A stretch of 64,000 bases of DNA from Synechococcales cyanobacterium CNB (GTDB taxonomy: Bacteria; Planctomycetota; Phycisphaerae; Phycisphaerales; UBA1924): assembly GCA_030263455.1 (NCBI GenBank), contig SZOZ01000008.1, positions 124,001 through 188,000 of the forward strand, written 5' to 3'. The notes below the pieces were generated by a model, which saw only the letters and a list, made by a program, of their open reading frames with translations, ran no database searches and had not been told where the DNA came from. This document shows, one piece after another, positions 8,733-19,583 of the stretch. Numbering within the stretch: position 1 is the first letter of the stretch; each line of letters begins with the position of its first letter. Both the position numbers and the translations under genes were made by a program.

Positions 8733-8763
8733 GCCCCCGGGCGTCGGTGGGTCGCCCGGGGGC
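8733..8763 (-). terminator. Intrinsic terminator of the dcd-nrdJ operon
   Basis: GCCCCCGGGCG and CGCCCGGGGGC form a perfect 11-bp stem with a 9-base loop. Read on the minus strand the stem is followed by ATTCTTTCTTTG, a T-rich run, so it terminates transcription arriving from nrdJ. It may also insulate the convergent protease gene. Confidence 0.8.
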
Positions 8764-8890
8764 TGGGAGGCGCGGGACCGACGGAGCCTGAAGACTCAGG
8801 CCCTCACGCCGATCCCGGTGGCGGGACCACGGGTTGTCGCTCGGGCGGCGCGGCGCGCTCCGTGCGCCGACGCGCCCGGCGTGTCATCCA

Positions 8891-11800
8891 TCAACTGCAC
8901 CCCATGCTGTTGCCGCAGTTGAGGCACTTGTAGCAGGTGCCGTTGCGAACGGTGATCGTGCCGCAGACGTCGCACGGCGGGGCGTCGTTCACGCTGTCGA
9001 GGGCGACCGAGAGCGTTGACGCCTGCACGGACGTGTAATCGACCAGCACCATCGACGATCGCCGCGAGACGGCGGCCGGCGGCGGCACGGCCTGCGCACT
9101 CGGGCGCGGCTCGACGATCGCCGACATCGCGGACGGCGCGGACGGCGCCCTCTGCGGCTCGGCAACGGGAACGGAGGCTGGGGTCGTGCAACTCGGTTGC
9201 TCCTTCGTGGTGGTGTCCCAGGCGGAGGGCGCCCGCCGCTGCTCTTCGGACGGGCGGCGCGGCGCGTTGGCCTCGCGGTAGCCGGGGATGAACTGCATCC
9301 CGAGCCAGCGGAAGATGTAGTCCACGAGGCTCTTGGCCATGGGGATGTCGCGGTTTGTGGTCATGCCCGCCGGCTCGAAGCGCTGGTGGGTGAACTTCGT
9401 GACGAGGCTCTCGACCGGGACGCCGTACTGCAGCGCGACGCTGGTTGCCGTTCCGAGCGAGTCCATTAGCCCGCCGATGGTGGAGCCTTCCTTGGCCATG
9501 GTGATGAACAGCTCGCCGGGGAGGCCGTCCTCGTAGAGGCCGACGGTCAGGTATCCCTCGTGTCCGGCGACGTTGAACTTGTGGGTGATCGAGCGTCGCG
9601 TGTCGGGGAGCCGGCGGCGCATGGGGCGGTGGATGATGGTGATGCCGTCGCTGGAGGAATCAGCCGGTCCACTCGCAGTCGCCGCAGCCGGGGCGGATGC
9701 AGCCGAAGCCGCCGGTGCCGCCGCCGGGCGGACAGACTCCCCCGCTTGGTGGCCCTCCCCTCGGGCGACTTCCGCATCCGCTGCCGCGGGGGTGTCCGAC
9801 TTGGTGCTGAGCGGCTGGCTGAGTTTGCACCCGTCGCGGTAGAGGGCGTTGGCCTTGAGGCCGAGCTCCCAACTGAGGCGGTAGCAGGCCTTGACGTCTT
9901 CGACCGTGGCTTCGTTGGGGAGGTTGATGGTTTTGCTGATCGCGCCGCTGATGAAGGGCTGGGCCGCGGCCATCATGCGGATGTGCCCCTCGGGCCGGAT
10001 GTACCGGACGCCGGTGCGGCCGCACTTGTTGGCGCAGTCGAAGACGGGCAGATGCTCCGGTTTGAGGTGCGGCGCCCCTTCGACGGTCTGCGTGCCGCAG
10101 ATGACGCGGTTGAGATGCTCGATCTGCGCCGCGGTCAGTCCGATCGCCCGCAGCACGCTGAAGGCGGGGTCTGCCTTCGCGGCGTCGGCGTCGATACCGA
10201 GGCGTTTGAGCGCGTCGTCTCCCAAGGCGAATGGCGCGAAGGCGAAGGAGAGTTCGAAGACGGTGGCGAGCAGTGCCGCGATGCGTTCGAGGTCGGATTC
10301 GTTGAGGCCTCGGGAGAGGAGCCAGCGTGAGAAGGTCTGTCCCTTCTTCGCGGCCTTGACGCCGTCGGGCAGGGGGACATCGAGGTGCAGTGTGCCGAGA
10401 AGGTATTGGAGGATTTCGCGGACCTGCGTGCGGTCGTAGCCGAGGGCGACGAGGGCCGGCTCGACGGAGTCGTTAGCAATCTTGAAGTACCCGCCGCCGG
10501 CGAGTTTCTTGAACTTGACGAGGGCGAAGTCCGGCTCGACGCCGGTGGTGTCGCAATCCATGAGCAGGCCGATGGTGCCGGTCGGGGCGATGACGGTGAC
10601 CTGCGCGTTTCGGTACCCGTGTTTTTCGCCGAGTGAGTGGGCCTCGTCCCAGGCCTGGGTGGCGTGCGCGAGGAGCGACTTGCCGTTGGCGAGCCGGAGC
10701 GACCCGGAGCGGATCAGTTCGTGGTCGATCGGGACGGGGCGGATGCGGAGGTCTTCCCATTCGTCCGAGTGCCGGTCGACCCCGTGGGCGGCGCGGCGGT
10801 GGTTCCGGATCACTCGGAGCATGGGGCCACGATCGGCCTCGAAGCCGGCGAACGGCCCGTGCTCGGCGGCCATGAGCGCGGACTGCCGGTAGGCGCGCCC
10901 GGTGAGGATCGACGTGAGGCAGGCGCACACGGCCCTCGCCTCGTCGGAATCGTAGGGGATGCCCGCCTGCATCAGCATCGCGCCGAGGTTCGCGTAACCC
11001 AGGCCGAGCGTGCGGTACTTCCAGCTCAGTTCGGCGATGCGGCTGCTGGGGTAGGCGGCCATGAGCACGCTGATCTCGAGGACGGTTGTCCAGAGGTCGA
11101 TGGCGTGCTCGTAGGCTTCGGCGTCGAAGAGTCGCCTGGTCGAGTCGTAGAAGCGCAGCACGTTCAGCGAGGCGAGGTTGCAGGCGGTGTCGTCGAGGAA
11201 CATGTATTCGCTGCAGGGGTTGCTCGCGTTGATCGCGCCGCCGTGCGGGCAGGTGTGCCAGGCGTTGATGGTTGAGTCGAACTGCACGCCGGGGTCGGCG
11301 CAGCGCCAGGCAGCGAAGGCCACGTCGTCCCAGAGTTTGCGGGCCTTGAAGACGCGGGCGACCTGGCCGGTGGTGCGCCACGTCGTCTCCCACTCGGCGT
11401 CGGCGTCCACCGCGTCGAAGAACTCGTCCGGCACGCGGACGGAGTTGTTCGAGTTCTGCCCGCTGACGGTCTGGTAGGCCTCGCCGTTGAAGTCGTAGTC
11501 GAGATCCAGCCCGAGCCGCCGGCAGGTCTCGGCGATCTCCTTGTCGGTCTTTTTGAGGAGGCGCAGCCCCTCCACCATCGCCGCGACCTTGATCTCTTCA
11601 CGGACCTTCCAGTTGATGAAGGCCTCGATGTCGGGGTGGTCCATGTCGAGGCAGACCATCTTGGCGGCGCGGCGTGTGGTTCCGCCGCTCTTGATGGCGG
11701 CCGCGGCCCGGTCGCCGATGCGGAGCCAGGACATCAGCCCGCTGCTTCGTCCGCCGCCGCTGAGGCGTTCGCCCTCGGCGCGCAGGCCGGAGAAGTTCGT

Positions 11801-12466
11801 GCCGGTGCCCGAGCCGTACTTGAACAGCCTGGCCTCGCGGGTCCAGAGGTCCATGATGCCGCCGGGGTTCACGAGATCGTCGGTGATCGACTGGATGAAG
11901 CACGCATGGGGTTGCGGGTGGCTGTAGGCGTCGGCGGCCTCGCGCACCTCGCCCGTCACCGGATCGGGGACGAAGTGCCCCTGCGCCGGACCGTCGATCC
12001 CGTAGGCCCAGTACAGCCCTGTGTTGAACCACTGCGGGCTGTTCGGCGCGCACATCTGGTGGACCATCATGTAGACGAGTTCGTCGTAAAACGCGCGAGC
12101 GTCCTCCGGTGTGTCGAAGTACCCGTGCTTCTCGCCCCAGTGCCGCCAGCACCCCGCCAAGCGATGGATCACCTGGCGGGCAGAACGCTCGGGGCCGAGC
12201 ACGGGATTGCCGTCCTCGCCCGTGACGACGGGCGAATCGCCCGGCAGCGCGTAGGGCTGCTCCAGTTGCGGCACGCCCGCCTTGCGGAAGTACTTGCTCA
12301 CCATGATGTCCACGGCGAGCTGGCTCCACGACGCGGGCGCCTCGGCGTCCTTCATCTCGAAGACGACCGAACCGTCCGGGTTGGTGATGCGACTCGACCG
12401 CTGCGACCACTGCACGGTGGCGAAGGGATCGGAACCGGCTGTCGTGAACTTCCGTGTGATCTTCAT
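8891..12466 (-). CDS. nrdJ: Adenosylcobalamin-dependent (class II) ribonucleotide reductase
   Basis: The 1191-residue enzyme reduces ribonucleotides to deoxyribonucleotides using a radical generated from adenosylcobalamin. The radical-site motif NPCSEYMFLDD (N-x-C-x-E) is followed by TACNLASLNVLRF. HACFIQSITDDL and KYGSGTGTNFSGLR match the long NrdJ type, as does the late APTGTIGLLMDCDTTGVEP block. The last 26 residues form a zinc-ribbon-like CDVCG...CYKCLNCG end, which probably also supplies the C-terminal redox cysteines. An Ala/Pro-rich linker lies near residues 890-930. The ATG at 12466 has only a weak GGA upstream. It follows dcd by 40 bases on the same strand, and a terminator hairpin lies beyond its stop. 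Confidence 0.95.
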   Translation of the reverse strand: MKITRKFTTAGSDPFATVQWSQRSSRITNPDGSVVFEMKDAEAPASWSQLAVDIMVSKYFRKAGVPQLEQPYALPGDSPVVTGEDGNPVLGPERSARQVIHRLAGCWRHWGEKHGYFDTPEDARAFYDELVYMMVHQMCAPNSPQWFNTGLYWAYGIDGPAQGHFVPDPVTGEVREAADAYSHPQPHACFIQSITDDLVNPGGIMDLWTREARLFKYGSGTGTNFSGLRAEGERLSGGGRSSGLMSWLRIGDRAAAAIKSGGTTRRAAKMVCLDMDHPDIEAFINWKVREEIKVAAMVEGLRLLKKTDKEIAETCRRLGLDLDYDFNGEAYQTVSGQNSNNSVRVPDEFFDAVDADAEWETTWRTTGQVARVFKARKLWDDVAFAAWRCADPGVQFDSTINAWHTCPHGGAINASNPCSEYMFLDDTACNLASLNVLRFYDSTRRLFDAEAYEHAIDLWTTVLEISVLMAAYPSSRIAELSWKYRTLGLGYANLGAMLMQAGIPYDSDEARAVCACLTSILTGRAYRQSALMAAEHGPFAGFEADRGPMLRVIRNHRRAAHGVDRHSDEWEDLRIRPVPIDHELIRSGSLRLANGKSLLAHATQAWDEAHSLGEKHGYRNAQVTVIAPTGTIGLLMDCDTTGVEPDFALVKFKKLAGGGYFKIANDSVEPALVALGYDRTQVREILQYLLGTLHLDVPLPDGVKAAKKGQTFSRWLLSRGLNESDLERIAALLATVFELSFAFAPFALGDDALKRLGIDADAAKADPAFSVLRAIGLTAAQIEHLNRVICGTQTVEGAPHLKPEHLPVFDCANKCGRTGVRYIRPEGHIRMMAAAQPFISGAISKTINLPNEATVEDVKACYRLSWELGLKANALYRDGCKLSQPLSTKSDTPAAADAEVARGEGHQAGESVRPAAAPAASAASAPAAATASGPADSSSDGITIIHRPMRRRLPDTRRSITHKFNVAGHEGYLTVGLYEDGLPGELFITMAKEGSTIGGLMDSLGTATSVALQYGVPVESLVTKFTHQRFEPAGMTTNRDIPMAKSLVDYIFRWLGMQFIPGYREANAPRRPSEEQRRAPSAWDTTTKEQPSCTTPASVPVAEPQRAPSAPSAMSAIVEPRPSAQAVPPPAAVSRRSSMVLVDYTSVQASTLSVALDSVNDAPPCDVCGTITVRNGTCYKCLNCGNSMGCS

Positions 12467-12506
12467 GGCTGCGTTTCCATGCAACAAGACCCCAACTTCC
12501 CCGCGT

Positions 12507-13079
12507 CTAGTCCACCCTCGGCAGTGTCAGCCCTTCCTGGTTCTGGTATTTGCCGCCCTTGTCCGCGTAACTGCGTTCGCAGGCCATCTCCGCCTTCAGG
12601 AAGACGAGTTGCGCGATGCCCTCGTTGGCGTACACCCGCGCCGGGAGAGGCGTGGTGTTGCTGATCTCGAGGGTGATGCGTCCGCGCCACTCCGGCTCCA
12701 GCGGCGTGACGTTCACGATCAGGCCGCAGCGTGCGTAGGTGCTCTTGCCCACGCAGATGGCGAGCACGTCGCGTGGTACTTCGACGAACTCGACGGTCTC
12801 ACAGAGCGCGAAGGAGTTGGGCGGGATGATGACGTACTCTGTGCCGGTCTTTGCGGTGTCCACTTCGACCATGAAGTCGTCGCTGAAGCGTTTGGGGTCC
12901 ACGACGGCGACGTCGCCGTGGCGCGGCGTGGGGGTGAAGATCTTGAACCGGGAGCCGACTCGGACGTCGTAGCCGTAGCTGGAGACGCCGTAGGAGATGC
13001 GTCCCGGCCGCTTGACGGCATCCTCGAAAGGCTCGATGCGGACGAGCCGTCGGATCTGGCTGTCGCAGAGCACGGGCAC
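12507..13079 (-). CDS. dcd: dCTP deaminase
   Basis: The 190-residue protein has the usual Dcd length and converts dCTP to dUTP, the precursor for thymidylate synthesis. Visible family features are the N-terminal [22 protein letters not shown], the [10 protein letters not shown] active-site stretch, and [12 protein letters not shown] with the catalytic glutamate. The likely start is GTG at 13079 (or the next GTG at 13073) after a G-rich stretch; the longer open frame upstream has no protein-like character. It lies 40 bases upstream of nrdJ. The two would form an operon for deoxynucleotide supply. Confidence 0.93.
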   Translation of the reverse strand: MPVLCDSQIRRLVRIEPFEDAVKRPGRISYGVSSYGYDVRVGSRFKIFTPTPRHGDVAVVDPKRFSDDFMVEVDTAKTGTEYVIIPPNSFALCETVEFVEVPRDVLAICVGKSTYARCGLIVNVTPLEPEWRGRITLEISNTTPLPARVYANEGIAQLVFLKAEMACERSYADKGGKYQNQEGLTLPRVD

Positions 13080-13466
13080 TGGCCGACCCCCGCTTCCAAA
13101 GGGGTGCCGATACGCAACACCCCCGGCGCGACGGCCCTCGCCGTCACGTCGCGTCCCTTGACTGTTCAATACCCAAACATATTCCGACTGTCGAGTCCCG
13201 TCCACCGAGACGGGTTGGCAGCATACCACTACGGATCGTGTCGGCAAGGGGGTCGAACCACAAAATCCGGGGGAGAGGCTGTGGACAAACTTGCGCAAAG
13301 ATCGCAAGCGGCGAAAGAACCGCCGCTTGCGCGCGGCCTAACTTTTTCGCCCCCCCCTGCCGCGCGCGATCCACACCCGGCATGGCGCAAACATCGGGAT
13401 CGAACCAAACTGTTCGCGGGCTTGTCGCGTACCCTTGCCTTCGAGGGGCCAGGCGGAGACCACGGC
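13080..13466. other. Divergent intergenic region between dcd-nrdJ and the FlgI-like gene
   Basis: This 387-bp gap has no convincing gene. It should contain the promoters for both directions. The lower-GC stretch at 13155-13190 (TTGACT, later CATATTCC) is the best candidate, but the match is poor. I looked for a B12-box-like riboswitch core and for an AT-rich NrdR box ahead of the B12-dependent reductase and saw neither. Confidence 0.4.
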
Positions 13467-15458
13467 GTGCAGACCATCGCTGGAAACAGGCATCGTGCGG
13501 CCGTGGCCTTGGCGGTCGCGCTTGCGGGGTCGTCGCTCGGCCTTGTCGCGTGTTCCAGCGGGAAGAAGAAGCCCTCGCGCGTGCAGCCGACGCCTTACGT
13601 CAGCCGCGAGGTGGAGCCGATCCTTCGCGGCACCGTGGGTTCCGTCGCCACGACCCGCGCGGGCGAGATGATCCTGCTCTCGGGGTTTGGCCTGGTCGTG
13701 GGCCTGAACGGCACGGGCGGGGGCACGCTTCCGGAGCCGATCGCAGCGACCATGGAGCGGACGATGAGCCTGCGGGGCCTGGGCAGGGCCGCCTCGGTCG
13801 AGGGCACCGCCCTGATCAACCCGCTGACGGGACAGCCTCGGTCGCCCCGCGAGGTTCTCCGCGACCCGAACACGGCCGTCGTGCAAGTACAGGCGGTGCT
13901 GGCACGCGGGTCGCCCGAGGGCTTCAGATTCGACGTCTTTGTTGAGGCCCTGAACGCTTCATCGCTCGAAGGCGGCACCCTGTGGAGCACGGACCTGCGG
14001 CTCGGCCCGCCGGGGCTGTTCGGCGCGACCCAGACCCGCCGGATCGCCCAGGCTCGCGGACCGATCTTCATCAACCCGTTCACCGACCCGGGGTCTGCCG
14101 GCACGACGACGCAGCGGACGGTCGGCCGCGTGCTGGACGGCGGGGTGGTCGTGGAGCCGCTGTCGATCGTGCTGAACCTCGACGTTCCCTCGCACCTGGT
14201 CGCGCGGCGGATCACGGAGGCGATCAACTCGCGGTTCCCGATGGGGCCGGGCGATGACGGTCCGGTCGCCCGGGGCCGGAGCGATTCGATCGTCGAGTTG
14301 TCCGTGCCCGCGGCGTACCGGGAGCGACCCGCGGAATACCTGACGCTCATTGAGTTCCTGCACGTGGACACGCTGAACACCGAGGTCCACGCCAGGCGGT
14401 TCGTCGATGCCCTCAAGTCCCAGCCCGAGATGAGCGAGGAGTTGTCGTGGTGCCTGGCCGCGCTGGGCGACCGCGCCCTTCCCTTCGCCCGCGAGTTGTA
14501 CGGCTACCCGGAGATCATGCCTCGGATGGCGGCGTTGCGGGCGGGAGTGCTGCTGCGCGACCCGATGGCTGCTCCGCACCTGGAGGACCTGGCCCGGAAC
14601 GGCGTGGGTGCGATCCGGCACGACGCGATCGGGATGCTCGGGCGCATCGACTCCGGTCCCTCGACGGACATGCTGCTGCGTGAACTGGCCGGTTCACGGG
14701 AGCTCACCGTCCGCGTCGCGGCTTACGAGGCGATGGTCAAGCGGAGCCAGCGGGCGTACCTGCGTCAACTGGTCGCTCGTGAGGCGTCCCGCCCGGCCGG
14801 GGCCGGCCCGGTGATGACCCAAGCGGACCTCGAGTTCATCGCCACGATGACGCTTCCGGAGGATCCGATCCGTCGGGTGCGCCGGACGCCAGTCGCCGGG
14901 CGTTTCCTGCTCGACCGGGTGCCCGAGGGCGAGCCGATGGTCTACATCACGCAGCAGGGGACGCCGAAGATCGTGCTGTTCGGGTCGGATATCCGGCTGG
15001 TGAAGCCCTTGCTCGCATCGGCGTGGTCGGATCGGCTGATGGTGACCGCGGACTCGCAAGAGGAGCCTGCCCGGCTGTACTACCGGGACCACCGGACCGG
15101 GCGGACGACGGTGCAGCAGGTTGCGGACGACGCCGAGTCGCTGATTTTCTTCTTTGCACACGAGCAGACGCCTGAGGATCCGCGGCCCGGCCTCGGCCTG
15201 AGTTACTCGGAGGTCGTGGGCGCGCTCCATGCGCTCTACGAGAGCCGGGCCTTGAATGCCTCCTTCACGACGGAGACCGACCGGCTGGTGGCGTTGCTGG
15301 CGGAGGCGGCAGCGGACACGGAGACGATGATGCGTCCCGAGTCGCCGACGGATGCGGAGATCAAGCGTGCGGAGCGGCAGATTCCGACGATCCACCGCGA
15401 GGTGCCGAGGCCGACGCTCGTGCCCATCCCCCCACCGTCCGGCCGGCGCGGGTCTTGA
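13467..15458 (+). CDS. FlgI-like (P-ring type) domain lipoprotein with HEAT-like C-terminal part
   Basis: The 663-residue protein starts at a GTG (GGCGGAG upstream) and has a lipoprotein signal with lipobox GLVAC near residue 30. Residues about 50-320 resemble the flagellar P-ring protein FlgI: ILLSGFGLVVGLNGTGGG is the family signature, followed by TLWSTDLRLG and RTVGRVLDGGVVV. FlgI normally forms a periplasmic ring around the flagellar rod and is not a lipoprotein. Here no other flagellar gene is nearby. The second half contains helical repeats (DPMAAPHLEDLARNGVG, RHDAIGMLGRIDSGPS, LTVRVAAYEAMVKRS) like HEAT repeats, then a beta-rich tail. The role is unknown and a flagellar function should not be assumed. 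Confidence 0.8.
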   Translation: MQTIAGNRHRAAVALAVALAGSSLGLVACSSGKKKPSRVQPTPYVSREVEPILRGTVGSVATTRAGEMILLSGFGLVVGLNGTGGGTLPEPIAATMERTMSLRGLGRAASVEGTALINPLTGQPRSPREVLRDPNTAVVQVQAVLARGSPEGFRFDVFVEALNASSLEGGTLWSTDLRLGPPGLFGATQTRRIAQARGPIFINPFTDPGSAGTTTQRTVGRVLDGGVVVEPLSIVLNLDVPSHLVARRITEAINSRFPMGPGDDGPVARGRSDSIVELSVPAAYRERPAEYLTLIEFLHVDTLNTEVHARRFVDALKSQPEMSEELSWCLAALGDRALPFARELYGYPEIMPRMAALRAGVLLRDPMAAPHLEDLARNGVGAIRHDAIGMLGRIDSGPSTDMLLRELAGSRELTVRVAAYEAMVKRSQRAYLRQLVAREASRPAGAGPVMTQADLEFIATMTLPEDPIRRVRRTPVAGRFLLDRVPEGEPMVYITQQGTPKIVLFGSDIRLVKPLLASAWSDRLMVTADSQEEPARLYYRDHRTGRTTVQQVADDAESLIFFFAHEQTPEDPRPGLGLSYSEVVGALHALYESRALNASFTTETDRLVALLAEAAADTETMMRPESPTDAEIKRAERQIPTIHREVPRPTLVPIPPPSGRRGS

Positions 15459-15641
15459 CGGAGCGAGCGTGGACAGGCCGATAAGTCGAATCTGCGGCCC
15501 ACGGCGGAGCAGCGGACGCTACTCTGTCGCGGCTCGCCCGGTCGCCCGGTGGCGTCCGGCCGGGCTTGGTCGCCGGCTCACGGACGTAGCCGGCCTCCGC
15601 CCCGGAAGCCGAAACGGGGCGGCGTGACAGGGAGGTTGCGG

Positions 15642-18600
15642 ATGCGTCTTGTCCGGCTCACGCTCAACGGGTTCAAGTCCTTCGCCGACGCGACGGAGTT
15701 CACGTTCGACGAGTCGATCACGGGGATCGTCGGCCCGAACGGGTGCGGGAAGAGCAACGTCGTGGACGCGGTGAAGTGGGTGCTCGGCGAGCGTTCGAGC
15801 AAGAGCCTGCGCGGGAAGGAGATGATCGATGTCATCTTCGCCGGCTCAGCCGGGCGCAAGCCGGCGGGCATGGCGAGCGTGACGCTCACCTTCGAGAACC
15901 CGGAGGTCGTCGGCGCGCCGGTCGCCGCCGGTGACGGCGAGTTGATCGCGGTCGCGGCGGTCGGCGATGAGGACAACCCGGACGACCCGGACGACCCGGC
16001 GGGCGACGAAGGCGTTTCCGTGATCGATGCGCGGCTGCGTGGTCGGCGGTCCCTGCCCATCGACGCCGACGTCGTCGAGGTGGAGCGGCGGCTGTACCGC
16101 GACGGCACGAGCCAGTACCTCATCAACGGCCGGAGGGCGCGGCTGCGCGACATCCGCGAGCTTTTTCTCGACACGGGCGTGGGCGCGGATGCGTACTCGA
16201 TCATCGAGCAGGGGAAGGTCGATGCCATGCTGCTCGCCTCGCCGCAGGAGCGGCGCACGGTGTTCGAGGAAGCAGCGGGGATCGCGCGGTACAAGCAGCG
16301 GCGCGTCGAGTCCGAGCGTCGGCTGGAGCGCTCGCAGGCGAACCTTTCGCTGACGCGTGAGCAGCTCGAATCGACGGAGCGCCGGCTGCGCATCGTGCGC
16401 GGCCAGGCCGCCAAGGCGCGCCGCTTCCGGGAACTGGACGACGAACTGCGGGCGTTGCGCGCTGCGGTCGCGTTCGACCAGTACGACGACCTGCGTCAGC
16501 GTCTCGACGGGCTGACCTCTCGGCTGACGGACCTGGAAGGCAAGCGCGAGGAAGCCATCGAGAAGGTGCGCCACTACGAGGCGGCGCGGCAGGAGGCCGA
16601 TCTTGCCCGCGCCGAGCTGGCGAGCGAGCAGCGGCGCGCCGAGCAGTCCCGGCTGCAGAGTGAGCACGAGGCATCCAGCGCGGCGCAGCGAGCGGAGATG
16701 GCCCGGGCCACGCTCGCCGAGACGCGCCGCCAGGCGGAGGTGGACGCCGCACGACTGGCCGAGGCAAGGCGGAAGATCGACGACCTCGGTGCGGCGGCTG
16801 ACCGGCTGGCCGAGCAGGTGGCCGCGCTTGCCGAGAGCGTCGCGGACGCCGAGCGCGCCTTGAGCCGAGCGGGTGAAGAACGTGCGGAAGTCGTCGCGCG
16901 GCTGGCGGAAGAGACGGCGTCGCTCAACGAGCGGCGTGCTGCGGTGGTGAGCGTGGACCGCGAGCGCACTGGGCTGCTGGCGTCGATCGAGAGCGACGAG
17001 CGTCGCGTGGAATCGGTGCGTGACGAACTGGAACGGCTCGCGTCGCGGATCGGCGCTCTCGAGGGCGAAGCCGCGAACCTGCGCCGCGAAGCCGATGCGC
17101 TGGAAACGGCGACGAGGCGGCGCGAGGCGCGCGCCGCGGAACTCGAGACGGAACTGCTGCGGCGTGATGACTCCTCGGCCTCGCTGTCGGAGGGCCGCCG
17201 CGTCGTGGCGGAGCGACTTGCGGAGCGCGAGCAGCACCACGTGCGGCTCGACAGCCGGCGGCAGACGCTTGAAGAAATGCTCGCGGCCCGCGCGGGGCTG
17301 GGCGAGGCGGTGCGGGCGGTGCTGGCACGGCGCGAGCGCGGCGAGGGTTTCACGGGTGTGATCGCGCCGCTCGCCGACTTGGTGGAGACTTCGCCGGAGC
17401 ACGCCGCAGCGGTCGAGGCCGCGCTGGGGCCGGCGCTGCAGGCGCTGGTGGTTGAGACGGTGTCTTCGCTGCCGCGCCCTGAGGAACTCGCCACGCTGCC
17501 CGGCCGCGTGACGTTCGTCCCGATCGCGCGGATCGGCCCGATGCCGGCCCGCAAGTCGCCCGGCGCGGCGGACGGCGCGTTCGAGCGCGTCGTACCGCTG
17601 CGCACGGTCGTGCGTGCTCGTGGCGGTCTCGAGAGCGAGCGCACCGAGGCTCTCCTCGACCGCCTGCTCGGCGATGCGTACCTCGTGCCTGACCTGGACT
17701 CGGCGGTGCTGCTCGCCGCGGGACCGCTCGCGGGATGCCGAATGGTGACGCGCGACGGTTCGGCACTGGAGCCGGACGGGCGTGTCGTCGCCGGTCCGCG
17801 GGCGGCGTCCGAGGGCGTGCTGCAGCAGCGCAGCGAACTGACTCGCCTGGAGGCGGAACTGGACGAATCGGCGGCGGGCCTGGCACGGGAACGAGCCGCG
17901 CTGGAGCGGGTCGATGCCGAGGCCGCCGCGCTCAACGCCGTGCGCACGGAACTTCGTCAGTCGCTGGCGAACGAGCAGCGGCAACTTGCCTCGGAGCAGT
18001 CCCGCCTGGACCGCCTGCGGACCGAGGCGGCGCGTCTCGAACGCGAGCGGCAGGGCGCTGCGGAGGAGGCGGACCGAGCGCGTGAACGACTCGCCCGCAT
18101 CGAGCGAGATCGGGCCGCGCTGCGCGAGCGGGCGGAGATGCTGGCGCGCCTGCACGACGACCAGGCGGCGGAGGCCGAACGCCTCGAAGCGGAAGTCGCC
18201 CGCACGCAGGCGCTGCGGGACGCGATCGGCGAGCGGATCGGGTCGGCAAGGGTCGAGATCGGGCGTGTCGGCGAGCAGTTGGCGGCGGCACGGCGCGAGC
18301 ACAGCCGCGTTCAACTCGCCCGCGATGACGCCGAGCGGCAGGTGCGCGACGTCGAGCAGCACCTTGCGCGTGTGCGGGCACGGGTCGCGGACCTGGAGCG
18401 TGAGATCGACGACGCCGGGGGGCGCGAGGCGGATGCTCGCGCGGAAGCGGAACGCCTCCTCGCCGAATGCGAGCGGACAACGGCGAGTCTCGCGGAAGCG
18501 GACGCCCGGGCGTCCGAACTGGGCGAGGCGCTGGGGGTTGCGCGGCAGCGGGCGCACGCCGTGGAGCGCGACTGGCACAGCGTCGAGGTCGCCCGGCGCG

Positions 18601-19577
18601 AGGTGGAGGTCAAGCGTGAGAACATCGAGGAGCGAGCCCAGGAGGATCTCGGCATCGACCTGAACGCCGAGTACGCCGACTACCGCGCCGTGATGGAGCC
18701 GGGCGACGTGGCGCGCGTGGACCAGTCCGAGGCTTCGGCTCGCATCGACGCGCTGCGTGAGGAGATTCGTCGGCTGGGGAACGTGAACCTCGACGCGATC
18801 GAGGAAGAGACGCAGTTGGAGGGCCGGAACGAGGAACTCTCGCGGCAGGTGGCCGACATCGACGAGGCGTGTGTGAAGCTGCGCGAGTTGATCGACCGGC
18901 TGAACGTGGCGAGCCGGGAGCGATTCGCGGAGGCGTTCGAGCGCATCACGCGCGAGTTCGCGGGGCAGGAGGGCATGTTCCGACGGCTGTTCGGCGGCGG
19001 CAGCGCGGAACTGCGGCTGATGCCGCTCGTCAAGACCGTCGACGGCCCGGACGGCCCGCGGAAGGTGGAGACCGACGAGATCGACCTGCTCGAGAGCGGC
19101 ATCGAGATCGTCGCCAAGCCGCCGGGCAAGCAGCCGCGCACCATCAGCCAGCTCTCCGGCGGCGAGAAGACGCTGACCGCGGTGGCTCTGCTGATGTCCA
19201 TTTTCCGCAGCAAGCCGAGTTGCTTCTGCATTCTCGACGAGGTGGACGCCGCGCTCGACGACGCCAACGTCGGCCGGTACTGCGAGGTCGTCCGGCAGTT
19301 CACCGATCGCTCGCACTTCATTGTCATCACGCACAACAAGCGAACGATGCAGGCCGCGGATCGCCTGTACGGCGTGACGATGCAGGAACGTGGCGTCTCG
19401 ACTCGCGTGAGCGTGAAGTTCGAGCAGACGGGCGGACGGGTGCAGGCCGAGGGCGCACCCGCGGCCGCCGAGGTGAAGACGAACGGCGCGATCTCGAACG
19501 GCGATGCCACGCCGCTGCGTCGCGCCCTCGGCGTGATGCGCGAGGCACGCGAAGCCTCGACAGTCGAGCGCTCGTAG
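15642..19577 (+). CDS. smc: Chromosome partition protein SMC
   Basis: The 1311-residue condensin subunit begins [16 protein letters not shown], with Walker [17 protein letters not shown] (about residues 32-47). Two long Arg/Glu/Ala-rich coiled coils flank a hinge domain near residues 570-720. The signature motif [15 protein letters not shown] and Walker [15 protein letters not shown] follow near the C-terminus. It compacts and segregates the chromosome, usually with ScpA and ScpB, which are not in the window. GGGAGG lies 7 bases before the ATG. It is longer than usual SMCs (about 1150-1200). One reason is an acidic insertion at about residues 88-138 in the head domain, including [14 protein letters not shown]. 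Confidence 0.96.
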   Translation: MRLVRLTLNGFKSFADATEFTFDESITGIVGPNGCGKSNVVDAVKWVLGERSSKSLRGKEMIDVIFAGSAGRKPAGMASVTLTFENPEVVGAPVAAGDGELIAVAAVGDEDNPDDPDDPAGDEGVSVIDARLRGRRSLPIDADVVEVERRLYRDGTSQYLINGRRARLRDIRELFLDTGVGADAYSIIEQGKVDAMLLASPQERRTVFEEAAGIARYKQRRVESERRLERSQANLSLTREQLESTERRLRIVRGQAAKARRFRELDDELRALRAAVAFDQYDDLRQRLDGLTSRLTDLEGKREEAIEKVRHYEAARQEADLARAELASEQRRAEQSRLQSEHEASSAAQRAEMARATLAETRRQAEVDAARLAEARRKIDDLGAAADRLAEQVAALAESVADAERALSRAGEERAEVVARLAEETASLNERRAAVVSVDRERTGLLASIESDERRVESVRDELERLASRIGALEGEAANLRREADALETATRRREARAAELETELLRRDDSSASLSEGRRVVAERLAEREQHHVRLDSRRQTLEEMLAARAGLGEAVRAVLARRERGEGFTGVIAPLADLVETSPEHAAAVEAALGPALQALVVETVSSLPRPEELATLPGRVTFVPIARIGPMPARKSPGAADGAFERVVPLRTVVRARGGLESERTEALLDRLLGDAYLVPDLDSAVLLAAGPLAGCRMVTRDGSALEPDGRVVAGPRAASEGVLQQRSELTRLEAELDESAAGLARERAALERVDAEAAALNAVRTELRQSLANEQRQLASEQSRLDRLRTEAARLERERQGAAEEADRARERLARIERDRAALRERAEMLARLHDDQAAEAERLEAEVARTQALRDAIGERIGSARVEIGRVGEQLAAARREHSRVQLARDDAERQVRDVEQHLARVRARVADLEREIDDAGGREADARAEAERLLAECERTTASLAEADARASELGEALGVARQRAHAVERDWHSVEVARREVEVKRENIEERAQEDLGIDLNAEYADYRAVMEPGDVARVDQSEASARIDALREEIRRLGNVNLDAIEEETQLEGRNEELSRQVADIDEACVKLRELIDRLNVASRERFAEAFERITREFAGQEGMFRRLFGGGSAELRLMPLVKTVDGPDGPRKVETDEIDLLESGIEIVAKPPGKQPRTISQLSGGEKTLTAVALLMSIFRSKPSCFCILDEVDAALDDANVGRYCEVVRQFTDRSHFIVITHNKRTMQAADRLYGVTMQERGVSTRVSVKFEQTGGRVQAEGAPAAAEVKTNGAISNGDATPLRRALGVMREAREASTVERS

Positions 19578-19583
19578 ACGGGC

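Noticed and set aside
13080-13466. Cobalamin riboswitch ahead of the B12-dependent reductase operon
   Set aside because: No B12-box-like sequence or suitable stem arrangement was found by eye.
15846-19334. Very long open frame antisense to smc (1162 codons)
   Set aside because: It mirrors the smc codon pattern, has an Arg/Leu/His-rich composition with no domain, and smc itself is certain.
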